From contig NZ_FNSY01000001.1 in the NCBI RefSeq assembly GCF_900105515.1, forward strand, positions 2,294,001 through 2,358,000: a DNA stretch of 64,000 nt, given 5' to 3'. Source of the DNA: Streptomyces sp. 2131.1. GTDB taxonomy: Bacteria > Actinomycetota > Actinomycetes > Streptomycetales > Streptomycetaceae. The notes beneath the pieces are model-generated. The model ran no database searches. It worked only from the letters and a program-made list of their open reading frames with translations, and was not told where the DNA came from. Positions 26,847 through 34,483 of the stretch are shown here, in pieces. Made by a program: the position numbers and the translations under genes. Every line of letters starts with the position of its first letter. Within the stretch, counting starts at the first letter, position 1.

Positions 26847-27467
26847 TCACTCGCCGCGCGCGGCAGGCAGGTGCGGCAGCCGGTCGGCCGCCACCACCCC
26901 CTCCAGATATCCGCGGGCCCGCTCGGTACGGGGGTATGCGTCCAGCAGGCGCCAGAACCGCGGCCCGTGCCCGGGCACCAGGAGATGCGCCAGCTCATGG
27001 ACGAGCACGTAGTCCACGACGTATTCCGGCATGCCCTGCAGCCTGTGCGACAGCCGGATGCTGCCCTCGGCCGGGGTGCAGGAGCCCCATCGGGTGTTCT
27101 GGTTGGTCACCCACCGCACGGAGGCGGGCCTGGCCCGGCCCTCGAAGTACTGGGCGGACAGGCGCTCCGCCCGCTCGGCCAGCTCGGTGTCGCCGAGGAC
27201 GCGCTTGCTCTCCTGAGCGGCGAGCTTGTCGAGCATCACGCTCACCCAGCGCTGCTCCTCGGCCTCGGACATCCGGGCGGGGATCAGCACGATGGTGCGG
27301 TCGCCCTCGCGATAGGCGGAGACCGTTCTGCTGCGGCGGGCGCTCCTGCGGACCTCGACCGCGCTCGTCGCCGGGGCGCGGCGGGCAGGGTTCGCATCGC
27401 GCCGGCGGGCTCCGGCGCCGGGCACGGCAGGCTCCCCGGCGAGGCCGGGCGACTGGTCGGCGGGCAC
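26847..27467 (-). CDS. YgjP/DUF45-type metallopeptidase
   Basis: A 206-residue protein with the YgjP-like (WLM-type) signatures NQNTRWGSCTPAEGSIRLSHRL (about residue 120, given here as one block boundary) and VDYVLVHELAHLLVPGHGPRFWRLL. The zinc ligands are HELAH plus a downstream His in GHGPRFW. Such proteins are thought to be zinc metallopeptidases, some fused to endonucleases. Here it stands alone. The N-terminus is basic and Pro/Ala-rich. The GTG at 27467 is the annotated start. It is divergent from the ThiF-like gene across 194 bp that holds a DnaA-type box and no clear promoter. Confidence 0.85.
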   Translation of the reverse strand: MPADQSPGLAGEPAVPGAGARRRDANPARRAPATSAVEVRRSARRSRTVSAYREGDRTIVLIPARMSEAEEQRWVSVMLDKLAAQESKRVLGDTELAERAERLSAQYFEGRARPASVRWVTNQNTRWGSCTPAEGSIRLSHRLQGMPEYVVDYVLVHELAHLLVPGHGPRFWRLLDAYPRTERARGYLEGVVAADRLPHLPAARGE

Positions 27468-27570
27468 GCCACGACGTTACCCGCTGTGCGTACGGGAAGT
27501 CCCGCCCCTGGGACGGTTCTCCATGATCGGCCCCACGCCTTGCACCATTTGAACGACTAATACCCACGCC

Positions 27571-27579
27571 TGTGGATAA
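27571..27579 (-). promoter_or_regulatory. Isolated DnaA-box-like 9-mer
   Basis: TTATCCACA on the minus strand, in the gap between the YgjP-type and ThiF-like genes. It is a perfect E. coli-type DnaA box, but single and away from oriC. Confidence 0.4.
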
Positions 27580-27661
27580 CTTTCCGCGCGCCTCGCCGGA
27601 CCGCTGCATTCTGGCAAAGGAACTCGCACAGGAGTCACAGCCACACAGACGGGGGGAAGCC

Positions 27662-28810
27662 GTGCATCCAATGTTGAAACCAGCGCTGCGCCGCGCATGG
27701 CGGGGTGGGGACACCGTGCAATTCGGAGTGACACCCGCGCATGCGGTGAAGGTCGGTCCGATGGATATCGCGACGGGTTGTTTCCTCGAACTGCTCGACG
27801 GCACCAGAGGTATGCCCCTGCTGCGCCAGGAGGCCAGGGCGCTGGACCTGAGCGAGCGTCATGTGGACGCGCTGGTGATGCGTCTGCTGGACGCGGGGCT
27901 GGTGGACGACGTACGGGCGGGCGGCCCGGAGGCCGACGCCCTGCGCGACCGGGCGGACACCCTGGAGCGCCACCGCCCCGACCTTGCGTCGCTCTCCGTG
28001 GTGCATCCCGAGCCCGGCGGAGGGCTGCGCAGACTCGCGGCCCGGCGCTCGATGCGGGTGCAGGTCCGGGGCGCCGGGCGGGTCGGCGCGGCCGTCGCGG
28101 CGGTGCTCTCCGGAGCCGGAGTGGGACGGGTCGAGGTGCTGGACGGCGGATGTACGGAGCCGGGTGATGTGGCGCCCGGCGGACTCCCCGCCTCCGCCGT
28201 CGGGGAGCGCAGGGACATGGCGGCGCGGCAGCTGGTCCGCCGCGCCGCCCCCGGGCCGGGACCGCGCGCGCCGGGGGCGGCGGGCGGTGGTCAGGCAGGG
28301 CGGGAGCCGGGTCTGTCGCTGGTCGTGGTCGCCCCGCGCGACGGCTTCTCCGGGTACGTCCCCGATCCGGGCACCGCCGAGCCGTGGATCTCCTCGGGCA
28401 CCCCTCATCTGTATGCGGGCGTGATGGAGGCCACCGGCTTCGTCGGGCCCCTGGTCCTGCCCGGCGGGACGGCGTGCGCCGGCTGCGTGCACCTGAACCG
28501 GCGGGACCGGGACCAGCAGTGGCCGCGCATGCTGGCGCAGTGGCAGTCCGGCCGGCGCGGTGCCGTGCAGGCGTGCGACCTGGGCCTGGCCACGGCGGTG
28601 GCAGGTCTCGCGGCCTCGCACGCGCTGGCCTTCCTGGACGGCGAGCTGCCTTCCAGCGCCGGTGCCCGGTGGGAGGCGGCGCTGCCGCTGTTGGACTGGA
28701 GGTCGGAGCGGATCGGCGCCCACCTCGACTGTTCCTGTGGGGCCGCCGGTCACACTGAGGGGGTCCGCGCCTCCGGGGCCGGCGCGGCGCACGACACAAT
28801 GGCCGGGTAA
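27662..28810 (+). CDS. Degenerate E1/ThiF-like protein with PqqD-like N-terminal domain
   Basis: A 382-residue protein. The first about 90 residues look like a winged-helix/PqqD-type module (VQFGVTPAHAVKVGPMD, then a helical TRGMPLLRQEARALDLSE stretch). A Rossmann-type E1 fold follows: VRGAGRVGAAVAAVLSGAG and VEVLDGG. Cysteines in TACAGCVHLNRRDRD and CSCGAAGH look like a CxxC plus CxC zinc site. The adenylation Arg motif (NLxRQ) typical of MoeB/ThiF is not found, so it is probably not an active E1. This layout resembles leader-binding partner proteins of thiazole/oxazole peptide systems, yet no precursor or YcaO gene is present. The GTG at 27662 follows GGGGGAAG. The ABC1 gene starts 41 nt later. 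Confidence 0.65.
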   Translation: MHPMLKPALRRAWRGGDTVQFGVTPAHAVKVGPMDIATGCFLELLDGTRGMPLLRQEARALDLSERHVDALVMRLLDAGLVDDVRAGGPEADALRDRADTLERHRPDLASLSVVHPEPGGGLRRLAARRSMRVQVRGAGRVGAAVAAVLSGAGVGRVEVLDGGCTEPGDVAPGGLPASAVGERRDMAARQLVRRAAPGPGPRAPGAAGGGQAGREPGLSLVVVAPRDGFSGYVPDPGTAEPWISSGTPHLYAGVMEATGFVGPLVLPGGTACAGCVHLNRRDRDQQWPRMLAQWQSGRRGAVQACDLGLATAVAGLAASHALAFLDGELPSSAGARWEAALPLLDWRSERIGAHLDCSCGAAGHTEGVRASGAGAAHDTMAG

Positions 28811-28851
28811 CCGCCGCACGCAGCGCGGCAGTCTGGGAATTGGAGGGGCAT

Positions 28852-30345
28852 ATGTCTGATCTTCCCCGGAAGGCGGTCACCCGTACCGCCAAGCTGGCCG
28901 CGCTGCCTTTGGGGTTCGCCGGCCGCGCCACCTGGGGCCTGGGCAAGCGCATCGGCGGGAAGTCGGCGGAGCTGGTGGCACGTGAGGTGCAACAACGCAC
29001 GGCTGATCAGCTCTTCAAGGTCCTCGGGGAGCTGAAGGGCGGGGCGATGAAGCTCGGCCAGGCCCTGTCCGTCTTCGAGTCCGCGCTGCCCGAGGAGGTC
29101 GCGGGCCCCTACCGTGCGGCGCTCACCAAGCTCCAGGAGGCCGCCCCGCCCATGCCGAGCGGCACGGTGCACGCGGTGCTGGCGGAGCGGCTCGGCGAGG
29201 ACTGGCGGGAGTTGTTCCTGACGTTCGACGACACGCCGTCGGCCGCCGCGTCGATCGGCCAGGTGCACCGGGCGGTGTGGCACGACGGCCGGGACGTGGC
29301 CGTGAAGGTGCAGTACCCGGGCGCGGGCGAGGCCCTGCTCTCGGACCTGACCCAGCTCAGCCGGTTCGCCCGGCTGCTGGGTCCGCTGATCCCGGGCATG
29401 GACATCAAGCCGCTCATCACGGAGCTGCGCGACCGGGTGTCGGAGGAGCTGGACTACGAGCAGGAAGCGCGGTCCCAGCAGGAGCACGCCGAGGAGTTCG
29501 CGGACGATCCCGATGTCGTGGTCCCCGGGGTGGTCCACCAGTCGGCGCAAGTGCTGGTCACCGAGTGGATCGACGGTGTCCCGCTGGCCGACGTGATCGC
29601 CGGCGGCACGGCCGAGCAGCGCGACCGGGCCGGCCAGCTCCTCGCCCGGTTCCTCTTCTCGGGCCCGGCGCGCACGGGGCTGCTGCACGCCGACCCGCAC
29701 CCGGGCAACTTCCGGCTGCTGCCCCCGGAGGCGGAGGCGTCCGGCGAGGAGGGCGACGAGGGTGTGGAGGCGGCCCGGTGGCGTCTCGGCGTCCTCGACT
29801 TCGGGACGGTGGACCGGCTGCCGGGCGGGCTGCCGCAGCCCATCGGGGACGCGTTGCGGCTGACGCTCGGGGGTGACGCCGACGGGGTCTACGAGATGCT
29901 GCGGGCGGAGGGGTTCGTCAAGGACTCGATCGACCTGGAGCCGGACGCGGTGCTGGACTACCTGCTGCCCATCATCGAGCCGGCCGCGGTGGAGGAGTTC
30001 ACGTTCAGCCGGAGCTGGCTGCGCCGGCAGGCCGCCCGGATAGCCGACCCGCGCTCCCCCGCCCACCAGTTGGGCAAGCAGTTGAACCTGCCGCCCTCCT
30101 ATCTGCTGATACACCGGGTGACCCTCAGCACGATCGGAGTGCTGTGCCAGCTGGGCGCCACGGTCCGGCTCCGCGACGAGCTCGAATCATGGCTCCCGGG
30201 GTTCCTGCCGCCGGAGGACATGGAGACGGAGGGCCGGGACCCGGTGGAGGGCGTGGACCCGGTGGAAGACGTGGACCCGGACCACGCGGACCCGGACCAC
30301 GTACCACCGGCGCCGAGGTCCGCCGAGACGGTGGACGCCGGCTAG
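28852..30345 (+). CDS. ABC1/UbiB-type atypical kinase
   Basis: A 497-residue ABC1 (UbiB/ADCK) family protein. All family hallmarks are visible: KxGQ in LKGGAMKLGQALSVFESALP (about residue 65), the Ala-rich loop AAASIGQVHRAVW (about 132), the VAVKVQYPG ATP-site Lys, the catalytic HADPHPGNF (about 282) and the metal-binding LDFGTVDRLPGG (about 320). These proteins act as ATPases or kinases for lipid/isoprenoid-linked processes. The precise substrate in actinomycetes is unknown. The start ATG at 28852 sits behind GGAGGGG. The C-terminal tail is a low-complexity Asp/Pro/Val stretch. In mycobacteria the same gene lies beside whiB7 (from memory). Confidence 0.9.
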   Translation: MSDLPRKAVTRTAKLAALPLGFAGRATWGLGKRIGGKSAELVAREVQQRTADQLFKVLGELKGGAMKLGQALSVFESALPEEVAGPYRAALTKLQEAAPPMPSGTVHAVLAERLGEDWRELFLTFDDTPSAAASIGQVHRAVWHDGRDVAVKVQYPGAGEALLSDLTQLSRFARLLGPLIPGMDIKPLITELRDRVSEELDYEQEARSQQEHAEEFADDPDVVVPGVVHQSAQVLVTEWIDGVPLADVIAGGTAEQRDRAGQLLARFLFSGPARTGLLHADPHPGNFRLLPPEAEASGEEGDEGVEAARWRLGVLDFGTVDRLPGGLPQPIGDALRLTLGGDADGVYEMLRAEGFVKDSIDLEPDAVLDYLLPIIEPAAVEEFTFSRSWLRRQAARIADPRSPAHQLGKQLNLPPSYLLIHRVTLSTIGVLCQLGATVRLRDELESWLPGFLPPEDMETEGRDPVEGVDPVEDVDPDHADPDHVPPAPRSAETVDAG

Positions 30346-30389
30346 CCCGGCCCCGGACCGGCCCCCGGGGGCGGCCCCGGACCCAAAAG

Positions 30390-30430
30390 GCCCCCGGGGC
30401 CGGTCCGTCGGACGGATCGGCCCCGGGGGC
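30390..30430. terminator. Terminator between the ABC1 kinase gene and wblC region
   Basis: A 13-bp stem (GCCCCCGGGGCCG with its complement) with an inner GTCCG/CGGAC pairing. Read on the minus strand it is followed by CTTTT, so it ends the transcript coming from wblC and the small downstream gene. Confidence 0.8.
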
Positions 30431-30527
30431 GGGGTACTGCTGTGTGGGTGACACCGGGGAGGCGCGGCCCGCCGGGCGCAGAGAGCGGCTGCGCCCGGGC
30501 GGTGGCTTCCGTGGGCCGGCCGGCGGC

Positions 30528-30797
30528 TCAGTGCATGACGGCCATGGCCAGCGCGCGGCGGGCGCGCATGGAGGCGCGCTCGGCACGGCGCTGCATCCGC
30601 CGGGCGGAGACCAGGCGCACGGCCTGACGTTCCGCTTCGGCCTCGTGCAGGCGGTCGTGCATATGCGCACGGGCCAGGGCTTCTGGGATGAGTTGCATTT
30701 CGCGGGTCCTGTTCTGACGCGAGTCGTTCGCGCCGATGATGGTGACGTCCGGGGTCGCGGAGCCGGCGGGCTCGGCCGTGGGGGTGGGGATGGTCAT
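30528..30797 (-). CDS. Small basic conserved-type protein downstream of wblC
   Basis: An 89-residue protein whose C-terminal half is strongly helical and Arg-rich (QLIPEALARAHMHDRLHEAE, then ARRMQRRAERASMRARRALA). The N-terminus is Pro/Thr-rich and could be untranslated, since an internal ATG at 30698 gives a 56-residue protein starting MQLIPEAL. Ribosome binding sites are weak for both. It follows wblC on the same strand and ends before a strong terminator, so it probably shares the wblC transcript. The high Arg content suggests nucleic-acid or ribosome contact, an inference only. Confidence 0.6.
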   Translation of the reverse strand: MTIPTPTAEPAGSATPDVTIIGANDSRQNRTREMQLIPEALARAHMHDRLHEAEAERQAVRLVSARRMQRRAERASMRARRALAMAVMH

Positions 30798-30889
30798 TGG
30801 TGCCTGGTTTCGGGGGTCGTGGGTCAGGGGACGGTCGATGGTTCCGATGCGCTTCATGGGCTTGGGGGCCGGGACCCCCAGGTCGGCGG

Positions 30890-31258
30890 TCACGCCGCGA
30901 CCGGGTTCTTGCGCGGACGGCCACGGGGCCGCTTCCGGGCGACGACGACGCCCTGGATGAAGAGCTCGCCACCCCAGACGCCCCAGGGCTCGCGGCGCTC
31001 CTTGGCACCGGCGAGACATGCCTCGACGAGCGGGCAGGTGCGGCAGAGGGACTTGGCGTACTCGACGTCGGCCGGGGACTCGGCGAAGAAGACCTCCGGG
31101 TCGTAGGCGCGGCAGGGGACGGGTACGCCGAGGTTCTCGATGGCGTCGTCGAGCGCGGTGAGCGCGGTGAGGGGGGTCAAGGTGGAGTCCTCCGTGGAGC
31201 CGGGCGGGGAGATCGTGTCGGAAGGCGGTACGGACGGGGCGTGCGCTTCGAGTTGCAC
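30890..31258 (-). CDS. wblC: WhiB7-type antibiotic-resistance regulator WblC
   Basis: A 122-residue WhiB-like iron-sulfur protein. The four cluster cysteines are in VPCRAYDPEVFF, LCRTCPLVEAC; the WhiB turn GVWGGE follows, and the C-terminus carries the AT-hook RPRGRPRK that is specific to WhiB7/WblC. The protein binds the housekeeping sigma factor region 4 and AT-rich DNA upstream of -35 elements to switch on ribosome-protection, efflux and modification genes when translation is inhibited. Start: GTG at 31258 (VQLEAHAPS) behind CGAGGA. An in-frame TTG at 31372 falls in the terminator T tract and is rejected. The 5' leader is about 600 nt and carries an ORF and a terminator. Confidence 0.94.
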   Translation of the reverse strand: MQLEAHAPSVPPSDTISPPGSTEDSTLTPLTALTALDDAIENLGVPVPCRAYDPEVFFAESPADVEYAKSLCRTCPLVEACLAGAKERREPWGVWGGELFIQGVVVARKRPRGRPRKNPVAA

Positions 31259-31365
31259 GGTGGTGGTGTCCTCGTCTGGTCGTTTCCGGCCTGTTGGCCG
31301 GGGGGCGGCTGGTACCAGGTCCTGCTTGTCCCGAGGCTCCTTCGTGCTGTCTCGTCCGTTGGGAC

Positions 31366-31409
31366 AAAACAAAAGGGCCGCGGATCCCGAGTGGGGTTCC
31401 GCGGCCCTG
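31366..31409 (-). terminator. Leader terminator (attenuator) of wblC
   Basis: AGGGCCGCGGA pairs with TCCGCGGCCCT (one mismatch, then three more GC pairs inside), followed on the minus strand by TTTTGTTTTG. This complete intrinsic terminator sits 108 nt before the wblC GTG and 22 nt after the leader ORF stop. Confidence 0.9.
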
Positions 31410-31431
31410 AAGGCGCCGGCCTGATGCTGGA

Positions 31432-31770
31432 TCAGGCTGGATCACTCCAGGGTTCAGGCCCACGGAAGGCCCACATCGTGTGGTGGTGCTTCGTCTGCTC
31501 GGTGACGCCGGCTTCCGCTCCCGCACCGACGGCCGCAAAGGCATAGGCCTGGGCCTGTCCCTTCGCTACTGCTGCCACCGGTGCCTGGGTCGGTCGCTCA
31601 TTGCGCTCCCGCACGGGAAGGCCGGCCAGGGACATCGGAATGACGGCGGAGACGCCGGACACACCGGTGGCGCGCAGGGAGGACTTCGGGGAGCGGGCGA
31701 GAAGGCCGAGCGAGCAGGCGGAGACGACCGAGAGATCGGTCATTTTGTTGGTCTCGATGATGCTGATCAC
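31432..31770 (-). CDS. 112-codon leader ORF (uORF) of wblC
   Basis: This frame begins with GTG at 31770 behind an ideal AGGAGG (8 nt spacing), within the wblC leader, and encodes 112 residues. The start is MISIIETNKMTDLS. The middle is Ala/Val/Ser-rich without a known domain, and the end is HHHTMWAFRGPEPWSDPA. It stops 22 nt before the terminator hairpin. whiB7/wblC leaders are known to be controlled by uORF translation: efficient translation permits termination, and ribosome stalling under antibiotics allows read-through. Length and position here fit that role. Whether the peptide itself has a function is unknown. Codon usage is less GC-biased (AAT, ATT, TAT, TTT occur). Confidence 0.85.
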   Translation of the reverse strand: MISIIETNKMTDLSVVSACSLGLLARSPKSSLRATGVSGVSAVIPMSLAGLPVRERNERPTQAPVAAVAKGQAQAYAFAAVGAGAEAGVTEQTKHHHTMWAFRGPEPWSDPA

Positions 31771-31881
31771 TTCAATCGCCTCCTCTCGGCGTCTCGGGGG
31801 ACCGGCGGGCCGGTCCTGCGTATTCGGATAAGTACAGCACGGAGCCAGGGCTTCAGAGAAGCCGCTGTTTCCGTGGTTAAG

Positions 31882-31921
31882 AACCTATGGTGATGACTGG
31901 GGCGGGCGCAAACTATTTTTT
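31882..31921 (-). promoter_or_regulatory. WhiB7-type autoregulated promoter of wblC
   Basis: TTGCGC (31911-31906), 18 nt, TAGGTT (31887-31882), preceded by the AT-rich AAAAAATA at 31921-31914 only two bases upstream of the -35. AT-rich DNA directly upstream of the -35 is the known binding signature of WhiB7/WblC. The start would be near 31875. Confidence 0.8.
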
Positions 31922-31934
31922 CGACGAGTTTTTC

Positions 31935-34166
31935 TCACACCTCGTCGGTGGCCGCCACCTCGACCTCACGCCCGTCCCCACCTGCGCAGATGTCCAGAAC
32001 GGCGGCGCCGAAGCGGCCCAGCTTCCGCGCGCCGACCCCTGCGATCCCGGCCAGTTCCCCCTCGGTGGAGGGCACCGCCTCCGCGATGGCCATCAGCGTC
32101 CGGTCGGTGAAGACGCAGTAGGCGGGCTGGCCGATCTCCCGGGCGCGGACCGCCCGCCAGTCGTGGAGCCGCTCGTACAGCGCCTCGTCCATGTCGGACG
32201 GGCAGTCGTCGCAGCGCATCAGCTTCATCTCGCCGGCGTCCGTCAGCGTCTTCCCGCAGACCCGGCACCGGGCGGGCCCCCGGGGCTTGCGACGGGCCAC
32301 CGGCCGCCCGTCGCCGCCGGCGCCTCCCGCACCGCCGCCACCGCTCCAGACGCCCGCACCTCCCGCGCCGCCCGCCGCGCCCCGGCCGCCGGGGGCCGTG
32401 GAGCCGGGGCGGAGGCCGTTCAGGAAGCGGGTCGGCCGGCGCCCGGGCCGGCTGCCGGGCGACCGGGACAGCGACCACGACAGAGCGAGGTGGAGACGGG
32501 CCCGGGTGACGCCGACGTACAGCAGCCGGCGCTCCTCCTCGATCTGCTCGTCCGTCTTGGCGTAGGTGATCGGCATCATGCCCTCGGTCAGCCCGACCAG
32601 GAACACCGCGTCCCACTCCAGGCCCTTCGCCGAGTGCAGCGACGCCAGGGTGACGCCCTGGACCGTGGGGGCGTGCTGGGCGGCGGCCCGCTCGTCCAGC
32701 TCGGCGACCAGGTCGGAGAGGGTCGCCCCCGGCCTGGCCCGCTCGAAGTCCTCCGCGAGCCGCACCAGGGCGGCCAGGGACTCCCAGCGGTCGCGCACCG
32801 CGCCGGAGCCGGCCGGCGGCTCGCTGCGCCAGCCCTTCGTGGAGAGCACCGCCCGCACCTCGGCGGGAAGCCCCTCCGCGTGGTCCAGGAGCGGGTCGTT
32901 GCCGCCCGCCCGGGCCGCGCCGCGCAGGGCGACGCCCGCCTCGCGCACCTCCGCGCGCTCGAAGAACCGCTCGGCGCCCCGGAGCTGGTAGGGCACGCCC
33001 GCGTCCGCGAGAGCCTGTTCGTAGATCTCGGACTGGGCGTTGATCCGGTAGAGCACCGCGATCTCGCCGGCCGGGACACCCGCGGCGATCAGGTCGCGGA
33101 TGCGGCGGGCGGTGCCCTCGGCCTCGCCGGGCTCGTCCGCATACTCGACGAAGGCGGGCTCGGGGCCGCCCTCGCGCTGCGAGACCAGGTCGAGGCGGTG
33201 CTCGGCCGCCCGGCCGGTTGCCTGGGCGAGCAGCCCGTTGGCCAGGTGGACCACCTGCGGGGTGGAGCGGTAGTCGCGGACGAGCTTGACGACGGTGGCC
33301 GCCGGGTGACGGGTGCGGAAGTTGAGCAGGTGGTCGGGGGTCGCGCCGGTGAAGGAGTAGATCGTCTGGCCGGCGTCGCCGACGACGCAGAGGCTGTCCC
33401 GGTCGCCGAGCCAGAGGTCGAGGAGCCGCTGCTGGAGCGGGCTCACGTCCTGGTACTCGTCGACCACGAAGTGCTGGTACTGGCGGCGGACGTGGTCGGC
33501 GATGTCGTGCCGGTCCTGGAGGATGCCGACGGTCAGGAGCAGCACGTCCTCGAAGTCGATCACCGTGCGCTCGCGCTTCAGCTCCTCGTAGGTCTCGTAG
33601 ACCTTGGCGACCTCCGCCGGGTCGCGCGGGGCGTCCCGCTGGGCCTTGGCGACCACGGCCGGGTAGTCGGCGGGGACGGTCTGGGTGACCTTGGCCCACT
33701 CGATCTCGCTCGTGACGTCGCGCAGTTCGTTGCGGTCGAGACGCAGGCCGCAGCGGGCCGCCGCCTCGGCGACCAGCTGGACCTTGCGCTCCAGGAGCCG
33801 GGGCAGGTCGCCACCGACTGCTTTCGGCCAGAAGTACTGGAGCTGGCGCAGCGCCGCGGAGTGGAAGGTCCGCGCCTGCACTCCGCCGGCGCCCAGCTGG
33901 CGCAGCCGGCCGCGCATCTCGCCGGCCGCCCGGTTGGTGAACGTGACGGCCAGGACGCTCGACGGCTGGAGTATGCCCGCGCGCACCCCGTAGGCGATGC
34001 GGTGCGTGATGGCGCGCGTCTTGCCCGTACCGGCTCCGGCCAGCACGCACACCGGTCCCCGCAGGGCCGTCGCGACCTCGCGCTGCTCGGGGTCGAGCCC
34101 GTCGAGGACGGCGTCCGCGGTGTCCGGGACCCGGGGGAAGAGGGTGGAGTGCGTTGCTGAGGTCAC
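31935..34166 (-). CDS. uvrD2: Superfamily 1 helicase UvrD2 with HRDC domain
   Basis: A 743-residue UvrD/PcrA-like 3'-5' helicase. Walker A AGAGTGKTRAITHRIAYG (near residue 45), VTFTNRAAGEMRGRL, FVVDEYQDVSPLQQRLL (Walker B), VVGDAGQTIYSFTGA and the late motif VTRARLHLALSWS are all present. After the motor comes a four-Cys element (CRVCGKTL and RCDDCPSD) and a C-terminal HRDC-like domain ending in GIAGVGARKLGRFGAA. This order defines actinobacterial UvrD2. Start GTG at 34166 (VTSATHSTLF). It lies upstream of the wblC promoter on the same strand and is divergent from mrx1, an order shared with mycobacteria (from memory). Confidence 0.93.
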   Translation of the reverse strand: MTSATHSTLFPRVPDTADAVLDGLDPEQREVATALRGPVCVLAGAGTGKTRAITHRIAYGVRAGILQPSSVLAVTFTNRAAGEMRGRLRQLGAGGVQARTFHSAALRQLQYFWPKAVGGDLPRLLERKVQLVAEAAARCGLRLDRNELRDVTSEIEWAKVTQTVPADYPAVVAKAQRDAPRDPAEVAKVYETYEELKRERTVIDFEDVLLLTVGILQDRHDIADHVRRQYQHFVVDEYQDVSPLQQRLLDLWLGDRDSLCVVGDAGQTIYSFTGATPDHLLNFRTRHPAATVVKLVRDYRSTPQVVHLANGLLAQATGRAAEHRLDLVSQREGGPEPAFVEYADEPGEAEGTARRIRDLIAAGVPAGEIAVLYRINAQSEIYEQALADAGVPYQLRGAERFFERAEVREAGVALRGAARAGGNDPLLDHAEGLPAEVRAVLSTKGWRSEPPAGSGAVRDRWESLAALVRLAEDFERARPGATLSDLVAELDERAAAQHAPTVQGVTLASLHSAKGLEWDAVFLVGLTEGMMPITYAKTDEQIEEERRLLYVGVTRARLHLALSWSLSRSPGSRPGRRPTRFLNGLRPGSTAPGGRGAAGGAGGAGVWSGGGGAGGAGGDGRPVARRKPRGPARCRVCGKTLTDAGEMKLMRCDDCPSDMDEALYERLHDWRAVRAREIGQPAYCVFTDRTLMAIAEAVPSTEGELAGIAGVGARKLGRFGAAVLDICAGGDGREVEVAATDEV

Positions 34167-34205
34167 CCCGCCATGCTGCCAGGTCGTACGAGGCGGGTGC
34201 GGCGG

Positions 34206-34214
34206 TTGTCCACA
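34206..34214 (+). promoter_or_regulatory. Isolated DnaA box
   Basis: TTGTCCACA, the Streptomyces consensus DnaA box, in the 317-bp uvrD2-mrx1 gap. A single copy; function not shown. The rest of the gap holds the sigma-R promoter and no gene. Confidence 0.45.
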
Positions 34215-34338
34215 GGGGTGACGTATCCGTCGTACTAATGCCGAGGGCGCCAAACCACCACGCCGGGGGCGCCGGACCGCCGCGCCGGGGACGCCGGATC
34301 GGGCCCGCGAGGCCCGTCCCCGTAAGGCCCCCGGCGCC

Positions 34339-34366
34339 GGGAATGGCGGCCGGGCCCCGTACGTTC
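34339..34366 (+). promoter_or_regulatory. Sigma-R promoter of mrx1
   Basis: GGGAAT (34339-34344) and GTTC (34363-34366) with exactly 18 nt between, matching GGAAT-N18-GTT. The start would fall near 34373, about 110 nt before the mrx1 ATG. Confidence 0.9.
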
Positions 34367-34483
34367 ACCTGACGTGCGGCACCGCACGCCCCGCCCCCGT
34401 GTGACACACGAGACGTGACGCAGGGGCCTGACGGGCGTGACGGAACTGCCGGGACCGATGAGAAGACAGAGGAGCGCGAAAAC

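Noticed and set aside
31259-31372. N-terminal extension of WblC from a TTG at 31372
   Set aside because: The TTG lies in the T tract of the leader terminator. The extension has no WhiB homology, and the GTG at 31258 has a ribosome binding site.
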